Assembly: GCA_964244495.1 (NCBI GenBank)
Contig: CAXTIU010000003.1
Location: forward strand, 186,001-250,000
Source: RH-AL1 sp964244495
Lineage (GTDB): Bacteria > Pseudomonadota > Alphaproteobacteria > Rhizobiales > Beijerinckiaceae
Length of the DNA stretch: 64,000 nucleotides
Direction: 5' to 3'
The notes below the pieces were generated by a model that was not told the origin of the DNA, searched no databases, and worked only from the letters and a program-made list of their open reading frames with translations. This document shows positions 16,046 to 23,409 of the stretch, piece after piece. Numbering within the stretch: the stretch's first letter is position 1; every line of letters begins with the position of its first letter. Both the position numbers and the translations under genes were made by a program.

Positions 16046-17377
16046 TCACGCCCCCAGCAGCGGGCTCCAGGCCGGGTCGCTCGCGTAGGACGGCGTCGAC
16101 ACCGGGAACTCCTGGCGGCCGAACACGTCCGTCATGACGATGCGCGAGCCGCCGCCGTTGCCGGGGTCGCGGAAGAACATCAGGAAAAGGCCGTTCGGCG
16201 CCCAGGTCGGCCCCTCGTTGTGAAAGCCTTCGGTGAGGATGCGCTCCCCCGAGCCGTCGGGCTTCATCACGCCGATCGAGAAGTCGCCCCTGCCCTGCTT
16301 GGTGAAGGCGATGAAGTCGCCCTTGGGGCTCCACACCGGGGTGGAATAGCGTCCCTCGCCGAAGGAGATGCGCCGCGCCCCGCCGCCGCCGGCCCCCATC
16401 ACGTAGATCTGCTGCGTGCCGCCGCGGTCGGACTCGAAGCAGATCTGCGCGCCGTCGGGCGAGTAGGACGGCGAGGTGTCGATGGCCTGCGTGTCGGTGA
16501 GCCGCGTCGTCTGCCGGGAGCCGAGGTTCATCGTGTACAGGTTGGTCGCCGCCCCCTCCGACAGCGACATGATGATCTTCTGCCCGCCCGGCCCGAAGCG
16601 CGGGGCGAAGGTCATGCCGGGGAAGTTGCCGACCGGCTCGCGCTGCCCGGTCTCGATGTTCATGGTCATGACGCGCGGCTCCTCGCCGCCGAAGGTCATG
16701 TAGGTGATGTCCTGCGAGGCCGGCGAGAAGCGCGGCGTCACCACCAGGTCGTCGCCCCTGGTGAGGTAGCGCACGCCGGCCCCGTCCTGGTCCATGATGG
16801 CGAGGCGCTTGCGCCGCCGCGTCGCCGGGCCGGACTCGTCGATGAACACGACGCGGGTGTCGAAGAACCCCTTCTCGCCGGTCGCCTGGCTGAACACGGC
16901 GTCGGCGACGATGTGGGCGACGCGCCGGGCGTTGTTGGCGTCGGTCACGTACTGCTCGCCGGCGACCTGCCGGCCCGAGGCGGCGTCCCACAGGCGGAAC
17001 TGGGTCTGCAGGCGGCCGTCGCCGGTGTTGGCCACGCGCCCGGTCAGCACGTATTGCGCGTTGAGCGCGCGCGCGGACTCCATCGGCGGCGGCACGTCGG
17101 GGTTGCCGACGTCGGGCGTGCCCCCGACGGGGGTGAGGAACACCGAGCGCTTGAAGTCGCCCAGCATCACGCTCGTGATCTTGTCGCCCGACACGCCCTC
17201 GCCGAGGAAGCGGGTGACGACGATGGGGATCGGCTGGAACGAACCGCCCTTGCGCACGTCGAGCGCACCGCCTTGGGCGAAGGCGGGGGACGGGGGCGCG
17301 AGCGGCGTGCCGACGACCGGGGCGAGCACGACGCCGGCGAGAAGGGCGCCGAGCGAGCGGCGGGTGGGTGTGATCAT
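16046..17377 (-). CDS. tolB: Tol-Pal system protein TolB
   Basis: 443 residues with an N-terminal signal peptide (Thr/Arg start, hydrophobic to about 'PAFAQGG', residue 36). The N-terminal alpha/beta domain is followed by the six-bladed propeller, with blade repeats such as 'GVRYLTRGDDLVVTPRFSPAS', 'YSPDGAQICFESDRGG' and 'WSPKGDFIAFTKQG'. TolB is periplasmic, binds Pal and receives TolA, keeping the outer membrane attached during division. It is the last Tol gene here: the space downstream to 15797 holds no pal, which normally comes next. 78 bp separate it from tolA. Confidence 0.96.
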   Translation of the reverse strand: MITPTRRSLGALLAGVVLAPVVGTPLAPPSPAFAQGGALDVRKGGSFQPIPIVVTRFLGEGVSGDKITSVMLGDFKRSVFLTPVGGTPDVGNPDVPPPMESARALNAQYVLTGRVANTGDGRLQTQFRLWDAASGRQVAGEQYVTDANNARRVAHIVADAVFSQATGEKGFFDTRVVFIDESGPATRRRKRLAIMDQDGAGVRYLTRGDDLVVTPRFSPASQDITYMTFGGEEPRVMTMNIETGQREPVGNFPGMTFAPRFGPGGQKIIMSLSEGAATNLYTMNLGSRQTTRLTDTQAIDTSPSYSPDGAQICFESDRGGTQQIYVMGAGGGGARRISFGEGRYSTPVWSPKGDFIAFTKQGRGDFSIGVMKPDGSGERILTEGFHNEGPTWAPNGLFLMFFRDPGNGGGSRIVMTDVFGRQEFPVSTPSYASDPAWSPLLGA

Positions 17378-17455
17378 GGCACGGATCCTTTATCGCCCAC
17401 GGCGGCGCCGGTGCGGGCGCCTCGCGCGGTCGGTCTCACGGACGAAGCGGGTGCT

Positions 17456-18835
17456 TCAGGACATTTCCTTGGGGTCGAAACGCACGGTGCGATCCCGCCA
17501 GGATTGGTAGAACGGCTTGAAGCGGTCCGGCATGGCCATCGGGTTGCAGCGGTTGACGGCGCGGATCGCGCTGTCGGCGAGGCTCTTCAGGTTGGGGTCG
17601 CGCGGCGGGTTGAGCAGCGCCGGCTGGCCGATCAGCGAGCCGTCCTGCGCCAGCCTCACCCGCACCTCCGGCACGTAGTCCTGCGTCGCGCCCAGTCCGA
17701 AGTAGCTCCAGCAGCCCCGGTAATGGTCGATCATCCAGCCGTCGAGCTGCGCCATCATGGAGGGCGACATCTTCTCCGCGTGGCCGGTCGGCGCGCCGAG
17801 CGAGGCGACCTGCGTCAGCGCGCGTCCGGTCGACGCCTTGTGCTGGGGCGCGTCATGGTCGAGCAGCGCGGAAATCTTGGACGGGTCGAAGCTGTCGCGC
17901 GGCGGCTCCTTGGACTCGTTGCCGGAACGGGGCTTGGCCGGCGGTTCCGGCGGCCTGGGCTCCGGCGACTTGGATTCGAGAGGCTTCGGCTTCAGGATGT
18001 CCGGCTTCAGCGTGTCGAGCAGCCGCGCGACGCGGTCGAGCGCGCTCGGGTCGGGTTTGGGCGGCGGCGCCTTGATCGGCTCGGGCTTGGGCGGCGGTGG
18101 CGGCACCACCTTGGCCTCCTTGACCTCGCGCGGGTGCGGCACCGGCACCGGCTTGGCGACCTTCTTCGGCTGCGGCTTGGCCTCCTGCTTGGCCTCCGTC
18201 TTCGGCGGGTCGATCTTCGGGCGCGGCGGGGGCGTCGGTTCGATCGCCTCCGCTTCCGGCGGCGGGAGCGGCTTGACCGGGTCCGGGCGCGGCGGTGGGG
18301 TCGGCGCCTCGACCGGGCGCTCGGGCGGCGTCGGCGGCAGGGCGGCCACCGGGGGTGCCGGCGGCTGCACCGGCGGCATGGGGACCGGCGGCATGGGGAC
18401 CGGCGGCATGGGGATCGACGGCGCGGCCGGGGTCGGGTCCACCGGGCGCGGCGCGGGAACGGGCGGCGGCGGCAGGGCGGCCTCCACCGGCCTGGCGTCG
18501 GGGCCGGGATCGTCGTTGGGCTTGTCGGGCGCCGGCGGCGGCGGCGTGTCCTTGCGCGCTTCCGCCAGCGGCGGCGCCGGGTTGGACTCCTCGATCGAAG
18601 CGACCTTGTCGACGCGGCGCTGCGGGGTCGGCAGCGGCTTCGCCGTTTCCTCGCCCTTCATCACCTGGTTCAGCTCGCTCGTCGTCACCATCTCGACCGA
18701 CACCGCTTCCTGGGTGTCGTCGAAGGTCGGCGCGCGCGAGAAATCCGCCACCAGGAACACGAGCGCGAGCAGGTGGGCGCCGCCGGAAACGACGAGGCCC
18801 GGATCCTTCTTCCACAGGGCGGCCAGCCTGTTCAT
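17456..18835 (-). CDS. tolA: TolA protein (proline-rich form)
   Basis: 459 residues. A single membrane helix near the N-terminus ('PGLVVSGGAHLLALVFLVADFSR', about 14-36) anchors it. The middle ~290 residues are Pro/Ala/Lys-rich instead of the long Ala/Lys helix of enteric TolA, including a PMPPV triplet encoded by a 15-bp tandem repeat (18370-18414). The C-terminal domain III is clear ('WMIDHYRGCWSYFGLG', 'VRVRLAQDGSLIGQP', 'AIRAVNRCNP') with two Cys likely forming a disulfide. TolA couples TolQR proton-motive energy to TolB/Pal at the division site. Confidence 0.92.
   Translation of the reverse strand: MNRLAALWKKDPGLVVSGGAHLLALVFLVADFSRAPTFDDTQEAVSVEMVTTSELNQVMKGEETAKPLPTPQRRVDKVASIEESNPAPPLAEARKDTPPPPAPDKPNDDPGPDARPVEAALPPPPVPAPRPVDPTPAAPSIPMPPVPMPPVPMPPVQPPAPPVAALPPTPPERPVEAPTPPPRPDPVKPLPPPEAEAIEPTPPPRPKIDPPKTEAKQEAKPQPKKVAKPVPVPHPREVKEAKVVPPPPPKPEPIKAPPPKPDPSALDRVARLLDTLKPDILKPKPLESKSPEPRPPEPPAKPRSGNESKEPPRDSFDPSKISALLDHDAPQHKASTGRALTQVASLGAPTGHAEKMSPSMMAQLDGWMIDHYRGCWSYFGLGATQDYVPEVRVRLAQDGSLIGQPALLNPPRDPNLKSLADSAIRAVNRCNPMAMPDRFKPFYQSWRDRTVRFDPKEMS
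18370..18414. repeat. 15-bp tandem repeat inside tolA (3 copies)
   Basis: The unit ACCGGCGGCATGGGG on the plus strand is repeated three times, encoding the PMPPV repeats of the TolA linker. In-frame, so copy-number change would only lengthen or shorten the linker. Confidence 0.85.
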
Positions 18836-18864
18836 GGGTCCACGCGACGCTCGGATCTTCGGGA

Positions 18865-19311
18865 TCAGGTCTTGGCCGGCTCGGTCACCAGCGCGACCCG
18901 CTTGAAGCCGGCGCTGGTGATGATGGACATGACCTCGGCGATGCGCCCGTAGTTCACCTGGTTGGCGCCGCGCACGTAGATGCGCTCGTCCGGACCGGCC
19001 TTGGCCAGTTCCTTGAGCTTGTCGGCGAGCTGCTCCTGGGGCACCGGGTCGTCGTTGATGAAGATGTCGCCCTTGGGGTCGACCGCCACCGAGATCGGCT
19101 TCTGGTCGATGTTGAGGGCGGCCGCCTTGGTCTGCGGCAGGTCGATCGGCACGCCGGTGGCGAGCAGCGGCGCCGCCACCATGAAGATGATGAGCAGCAC
19201 GAGCATCACGTCGATGAACGGCGTCATGTTGATGTCCGCCATCGCGCGGTAGCGCGGCTGACCCCGTCCCCGGCGCCGACCGCCGCCGCCACCCGCCACA
19301 CTGCCTGCCAT
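18865..19311 (-). CDS. tolR: TolR, inner-membrane component of Tol-Pal
   Basis: 148 residues. The basic N-terminus 'GGGRRRGRGQPRYRAMADIN' is followed by the single ExbD-type membrane helix 'MTPFIDVMLVLLIIFMVAAPL', whose Asp (about residue 33) is the proton-conducting residue. The periplasmic domain includes 'IDLPQTKA' and 'VYVRGANQVNYG'-like segments typical of the family. With TolQ it forms the proton channel that energises TolA. 29 bp upstream of tolA on the transcript, 31 bp after tolQ. Confidence 0.95.
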   Translation of the reverse strand: MAGSVAGGGGGRRRGRGQPRYRAMADINMTPFIDVMLVLLIIFMVAAPLLATGVPIDLPQTKAAALNIDQKPISVAVDPKGDIFINDDPVPQEQLADKLKELAKAGPDERIYVRGANQVNYGRIAEVMSIITSAGFKRVALVTEPAKT

Positions 19312-19342
19312 GATCGCCGCTCCCGCCGGGTTCGTTCGAGGC

Positions 19343-20074
19343 TCAGGCCGCCCGATCGCGCACGGCGTGCTGATCGATCTGGCGCGACAGGATCGACGAG
19401 AACTCGTCGGCGAAGCCTTCCATGCGCGCCTGCTTCTTGGCGACGTCGCCCTGCAGCTTGTTGTAGGCCACCAGCGCGGGGATGGCGGCGAACAGGCCGA
19501 GCGCGGTGGCGAGCAGCGCCTCCGCGATGCCGGGCGCCACCACGGCGAGCGAGGTGTTCTTGGAGGCGGCGATCGAGCGGAACGAGGTCATGATGCCCCA
19601 CACCGTGCCGAACAGGCCGACGAACGGGCCGGCCGAGGCGACCGTGGCGAGGAACAGGAGGTTGCCCTCCAGCCGCTCGACCTCGCGGGCGATCGACACG
19701 TCGAGCACCTTGTCGATGCGCGCCTGCAGCCCCATGAAGGAGGCGCCGACGTTCTGCACCGAGCGCTTCCACTCGCGCATCGCGGCGACGAACAGGCTCG
19801 CCATGCCCTGCGCCGGCCGCGACGACAGGGTGGTGTAGAGCTCCTCCAGCGACGTGCCCGACCAGAACACGCCCTCGAACTTGTCCATGGCGCGCTGGAA
19901 GCGGGCGTACATGATCGACTTGTTGACGATGATCGCCCACGACCAGATCGAGGAGCCGAGCAGCATCACCATCACGATCTTCACCAGCAGCGACGCCTGC
20001 ATGAACATGCCGAGGACGGTCACCTCGGCCAGCGGCGTCGCCGCGGCGGAAGCTGCTACATCGGCGGGGTTCAT
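19343..20074 (-). CDS. tolQ: TolQ, inner-membrane proton-channel component
   Basis: 243 residues, three membrane helices (about 20-42, 140-162, 172-195). The MotA/TolQ/ExbB signature 'LATVASAGPFVGLFGTVWGIMTSF' and 'GIAEALLATALGLFAAIPALVAYN' with the conserved Thr residues facing TolR is intact. First gene of the tolQRAB run; ybgC, which precedes tolQ in many proteobacteria, is absent. The 322 bp upstream hold a near-perfect CtrA-type box (20208-20222), so the operon could be cell-cycle controlled. Confidence 0.96.
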   Translation of the reverse strand: MNPADVAASAAATPLAEVTVLGMFMQASLLVKIVMVMLLGSSIWSWAIIVNKSIMYARFQRAMDKFEGVFWSGTSLEELYTTLSSRPAQGMASLFVAAMREWKRSVQNVGASFMGLQARIDKVLDVSIAREVERLEGNLLFLATVASAGPFVGLFGTVWGIMTSFRSIAASKNTSLAVVAPGIAEALLATALGLFAAIPALVAYNKLQGDVAKKQARMEGFADEFSSILSRQIDQHAVRDRAA

Positions 20075-20396
20075 ATGATCGTCTCCGAGTGAGTCCGTGT
20101 GGCGGCCTGTGGACGGACTGTCCTTGCGCGCAATTCCGCCATTTTGACGGCCCCGAGGGGCGCAGAATGCGACGCCTTTGGCGCGACGAGTTAAGCGCCC
20201 GGCAGGGTTAACACGGGGTTAGCGGTGCCGTTCGGGGCGCGCCGCGCTTCGGGCGGACCCGATACGGGGCGCTAACCATGTTCGATCGGCCGCAGGGCCG
20301 GCCGGCCGCGCCGCCGCGCCCTTCCCGAATTTCGCCCGGATCGTGCGCGCAAGGTGACGCTCCCTTCCCCCGACCATCCCGGAGGCCCGAGCGGCC
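20075..20396. other. Divergent intergenic region tolQ / ialB-like gene
   Basis: 322 bp serving as promoter region for two divergent units. Apart from the CtrA-like box at 20208-20222 I see no other strong motif. Confidence 0.5.
20208..20222. promoter_or_regulatory. CtrA-like binding site (TTAA-N7-TTAG)
   Basis: TTAA, seven bases, TTAG: one mismatch from the alphaproteobacterial CtrA full site TTAA-N7-TTAA. It stands 134 bp from the tolQ start and 175 bp from the ialB-like start, in a GC-rich background where such AT-rich pairs are rare by chance. Another TTAA occurs at about 20191. Function inferred only. Confidence 0.4.
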
Positions 20397-21005
20397 ATGT
20401 TTCGTCCCGCCTTCACCGCCGCCTCCACCGTTCTCGTCCTCATGTCCGTCGCCTTGGCCGCCCTGGGCCTCGCCGCCACCCCGGCGGCGGCGCGCAAGAA
20501 GGCCGACCCGGACGCGGCCAAGCTCGCCCAGGAGTCCGACAAAGGGTCCGACAAGAAGGAGGACGCCGGCAAGCCGGTGCAGGTCGCGACCTTCGGCGAC
20601 TGGGGCGCCTACCTCGCCAAGGGCAAGGCCAAGACCTGCTATGCCTTGGCGAGCCCGCAGGACCGCAAGCCGGAGGCCAAGCACGACGCCGCCTACGTCT
20701 TCATCGCCGACCGTCCGGGCGAGAAGGTGCACAACGAGGTGTCCATCATCATGGGCTTCCCCATGAAGGAGAACGCCGGCGCGCAGGCCAAGATCGGCGC
20801 CGCCAGCTTCGACCTCGTCGCCAAGGGGGCGAATGCCTGGATCAAGAACCCGGCCGAGGAGGCCAAGTTCGTCGAGGCGCTCCAGCACGGCGGCAAGCTG
20901 GTGGTGAAGGCGCCCCCGGTGAAGGGCCCGGCGACCACCGACACCTACTCGCTGACCGGGCTGAAGCCGGCGCTGGAGCGGGTGTCCAGGGATTGCAAGG
21001 TTTAG
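20397..21005 (+). CDS. Invasion-associated locus B (IalB)-like periplasmic protein
   Basis: 202 residues with a signal peptide (cleavage near 'AAARKK', residue 29-31) and a charged Lys/Asp/Ala-rich linker up to about residue 60. The IalB domain is recognised by 'VATFGDWGAYLAKGKAKTCYALASPQ' (in parts: FGDWG, KTCYAL), 'EVSIIMGFPMKENA' and the final 'VSRDCKV', with the two Cys likely forming a disulfide. Bartonella IalB aids erythrocyte invasion, but members are widespread in free-living Hyphomicrobiales where the role is unknown. Divergent from tolQ. Confidence 0.88.
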   Translation: MFRPAFTAASTVLVLMSVALAALGLAATPAAARKKADPDAAKLAQESDKGSDKKEDAGKPVQVATFGDWGAYLAKGKAKTCYALASPQDRKPEAKHDAAYVFIADRPGEKVHNEVSIIMGFPMKENAGAQAKIGAASFDLVAKGANAWIKNPAEEAKFVEALQHGGKLVVKAPPVKGPATTDTYSLTGLKPALERVSRDCKV

Positions 21006-21391
21006 CGGCGCGACGGACGGGAAGTCGCCCGCCGGCGACATCGCGGGTCGGGCGGTGACGGCGGACGCCGACACGCGAGCGGGCCTTCGTCGGCGAACGT
21101 CGACGCCGGGGTGCGACCATGTCGGGGTTCATCGACATCGATCGCGACGTATGATCGGGGCGCCGCCAAGCGGGAGCCGCCGCCGACACGCGAAGGATGG
21201 CGCCGCGCGCCGCCAAACGCAAGCCCACCCGCCCGGCGGGTTTCGCGCCTTCGCACCGGCGCGCGGCACGGGTGTGACCGATCGCGGGGCGGCGGCGCCG
21301 GAGGGGCATCGAGACACGCGGAGACAGGTGGAAGCGCGCGACACCCCCGATGTATGATCGAAGGTCCGGCGTCCACCGGTCACCCCGTCGC
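21006..21391. other. Intergenic region, nothing recognised
   Basis: 386 bp between the ialB-like gene and the convergent tetR. No gene, RNA or terminator is evident; overlapping open frames are compositional shadows. Confidence 0.5.
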
Positions 21392-22021
21392 TCAAACCAT
21401 GGGGGTGGCGGGGCCCGGCCACCCCGCCATCGCCACGTCCACCACCCGCAGCAGCTTCTCGCGCGGGGCGCCGTCGCGGGCCAGCGTCGACAGGCCCTGG
21501 ATCACCGCCACCACGTGGCCGGCGAGCGCGTCGGCGTCCGTCGCCAGCTCGCCGGCCGCGACCGCCGCGTCGATGCGGCGGCGCAATGCGTCCTCCACGT
21601 CGCGCCGCAGCGCCGCCAGGTGGTCGCGCACGTCGTCGGCGCCGGCCGAGCAGCTGATCGCGGCGCTCGCCAGCAGGCAGCCGGGCGGCGTGTCGGCGCC
21701 GGTGAAGCCGACCGCGACCCCGCGCAGCAGCGCCAGCACCGCGTCCCGCGCGGTGGGCGCCCCCTCGAGCGTCGCCTCCAGCGTGACCGGGCCCGAGACG
21801 TAGCGGTGCACCGCCTCCAGGAACAGCCGCTTCTTGTCGCCGAACGCGGCGTAGACGCTGGGCGGCGTCACGCCCATCGCCGCCGTGAGCGCGGCCAGCG
21901 ACGTTCCCTCGTAGCCGTGCCGCCAGAACAGCAGCATCGCCCGGTGCAGGGCGGCGTCGCGGTCGAACGACAGCGGCCGCCCGGGCCGGCGCGCCGACGG
22001 CGCGGGCTCTCCGTGTTTCAT
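21392..22021 (-). CDS. TetR-family repressor, divergent from an aldo-keto reductase
   Basis: 209 residues from the ATG at 22021 (MKHGEPAPSARRPGRPL). The N-terminal helix-turn-helix is 'ALHRAMLLFWRHGYEGTSLAALTAAMGVTPPSVYAAFGDK' in parts (HGYEGTS, SVYAAFGDK). The C-terminal domain carries a Cys motif 'PPGCLLASAAISCSAG' typical of the NemR/AcuR-like group that may sense electrophiles through cysteine. The divergent reductase, the operator between them and this motif suggest a repressor that detects a reactive aldehyde or quinone and releases the reductase gene; the ligand is inference. Confidence 0.85.
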   Translation of the reverse strand: MKHGEPAPSARRPGRPLSFDRDAALHRAMLLFWRHGYEGTSLAALTAAMGVTPPSVYAAFGDKKRLFLEAVHRYVSGPVTLEATLEGAPTARDAVLALLRGVAVGFTGADTPPGCLLASAAISCSAGADDVRDHLAALRRDVEDALRRRIDAAVAAGELATDADALAGHVVAVIQGLSTLARDGAPREKLLRVVDVAMAGWPGPATPMV

Positions 22022-22040
22022 AGCGATGATTATGGAAAGC

Positions 22041-22070
22041 TTGACGCCGGCGGGCAAGGCACCCTAGCGT
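22041..22070 (+). promoter_or_regulatory. Promoter of the aldo-keto reductase gene
   Basis: TTGACG (22041-22046) and TAGCGT (22065-22070) with an 18-bp spacer, about 30 bp before the ATG at 22099. The -10 lies inside the left arm of the operator at 22065-22086, so repressor binding would block RNA polymerase. Confidence 0.5.
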
Positions 22071-22086
22071 TTCGTAGTCAACGCTA
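22065..22086. promoter_or_regulatory. Inverted-repeat operator for the divergent TetR regulator
   Basis: TAGCGTT (22065-22071), 8-bp spacer, AACGCTA (22080-22086): a perfect 7-bp inverted repeat located between the tetR and reductase starts. A further TAGCG half-site stands at 22021-22025 at the tetR start codon. Size and position are those of TetR operators. Confidence 0.6.
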
Positions 22087-22098
22087 TGGAACAATCCC

Positions 22099-23211
22099 AT
22101 GTCCCTCGCCGACCATCGCACCCTCGGCCGCTCCGGCCTCGCCGTCAGCCCGCTCGCGCTCGGCACCATGACCTTCGGCACCGCGCGCTGGGGCTCGGAC
22201 GAGGCGACGAGCCGGGCGCTGTTCGACGCCTATGTCGAGGCCGGCGGCAACTTCGTCGACACGGCCGACGTCTACGCCGGCGGCCGCTCCGAGGAGATGC
22301 TGGGCGGCTTCATCGCCGCGCGCGGCCTGCGCGACCAGATCGTGCTCGCCACCAAGGCGGGGTTCGCCGCCGGCCAAGGTCCGCACGCCGGCGGGTCGGG
22401 GGCCAAGCACCTCCACGCCGCGATCGAGGGCTCGCTGCGCCGGCTGCGCACCGACACCATCGACCTGTACTGGCTGCACGTGTGGGACGGGGTGACGCCG
22501 GCCGCCGAGGTGCTGGAAACGATGACCGCCCTCGTGCGCGCCGGCAAGGTGCGGTACTGGGGCGTGTCCAACGCGCCGGCCTGGTGGTGCGCCACGCTCG
22601 TCGCGCTCGCCGCCGCGCGCGGCGCGCCGGGGCCGGTGGCGCTGCAGCTCTTCTATTCGCTGGTGGACCGCACGATCGAGGACGAGCACGCGCCCCTCGC
22701 CCGCGACGCCGGCATGGGCGTCGTGCCCTGGAGCCCGCTCGCCTACGGGCTGCTCACCGGCAAGTACGACCGCGCGAGCGTGGAGGCCGGCGCGCCGCGC
22801 GCCGGCGGCCTGCCGAGCGCGGAGGCCCGGACCGGCACGCGCCCGGACGACGACAAGCGGTTGGATGCCGCCAACCCGTTCGGCGACAGCCTGTTCACCG
22901 AACGCAACTGGGGCATCGTGGAGGCGCTGCGTCGGGTCGCCCGCGAGGTGGGCGAGAGCCCGGCCCGCGTCGCGCTCGCCTGGGTGCTCGGCCGGCCCGG
23001 CGTCGCGTCCACGCTGATGGGGGTGAGCCGGGTCGGGCAGGTGGCCGACAACGTCGCCGCGCTCGACGTGCGGCTGTCCCCCGAGCACGGGGCGGCGCTG
23101 GACGCGGCGAGCGCCCCGGCCGACCCGCGCCTGCTCTACAGCCTGTTCTCGCCGCCGGTGCGCCGGCACGTCACCTTCGGCGGCGCGTCCGTGACGGGAT
23201 GGCGGGAGTAG
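22099..23211 (+). CDS. Aldo/keto reductase
   Basis: 370 residues, a TIM-barrel NADPH-dependent reductase of the YghZ/Tas-like group. The catalytic tetrad is visible: Asp in 'NFVDTADVY', Tyr in 'DVYAGGRSEE' (about 59), Lys in 'VLATKAGF' and His in 'YWLHVWDG'. The NADP loop 'GVSRVGQVADN' near residue 306 is present. The gene is controlled by a divergent TetR repressor with an operator over its promoter, which fits a detoxification role against reactive carbonyls; the true substrate is unknown. A second member of the family occurs at 49312. Confidence 0.9.
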   Translation: MSLADHRTLGRSGLAVSPLALGTMTFGTARWGSDEATSRALFDAYVEAGGNFVDTADVYAGGRSEEMLGGFIAARGLRDQIVLATKAGFAAGQGPHAGGSGAKHLHAAIEGSLRRLRTDTIDLYWLHVWDGVTPAAEVLETMTALVRAGKVRYWGVSNAPAWWCATLVALAAARGAPGPVALQLFYSLVDRTIEDEHAPLARDAGMGVVPWSPLAYGLLTGKYDRASVEAGAPRAGGLPSAEARTGTRPDDDKRLDAANPFGDSLFTERNWGIVEALRRVAREVGESPARVALAWVLGRPGVASTLMGVSRVGQVADNVAALDVRLSPEHGAALDAASAPADPRLLYSLFSPPVRRHVTFGGASVTGWRE

Positions 23212-23409
23212 GTGTCGGGCGGGGTCCGTCCCGCCGGGCGTCGGGTGGTCGGCGGACTGGACGAAAGGGTCAACGGAAGCGCTTGTTCGCCGCCGCCCGG
23301 CTGACGCATAGTCCGCGCGAAACGCGGCGGGCGGGCCGATCCGTGCCTCGCGCCACGGATCGAACCAAGAATGGAGCCCGCCTCGAGGCTCCGCGCCGGG
23401 GAGGCCCCT

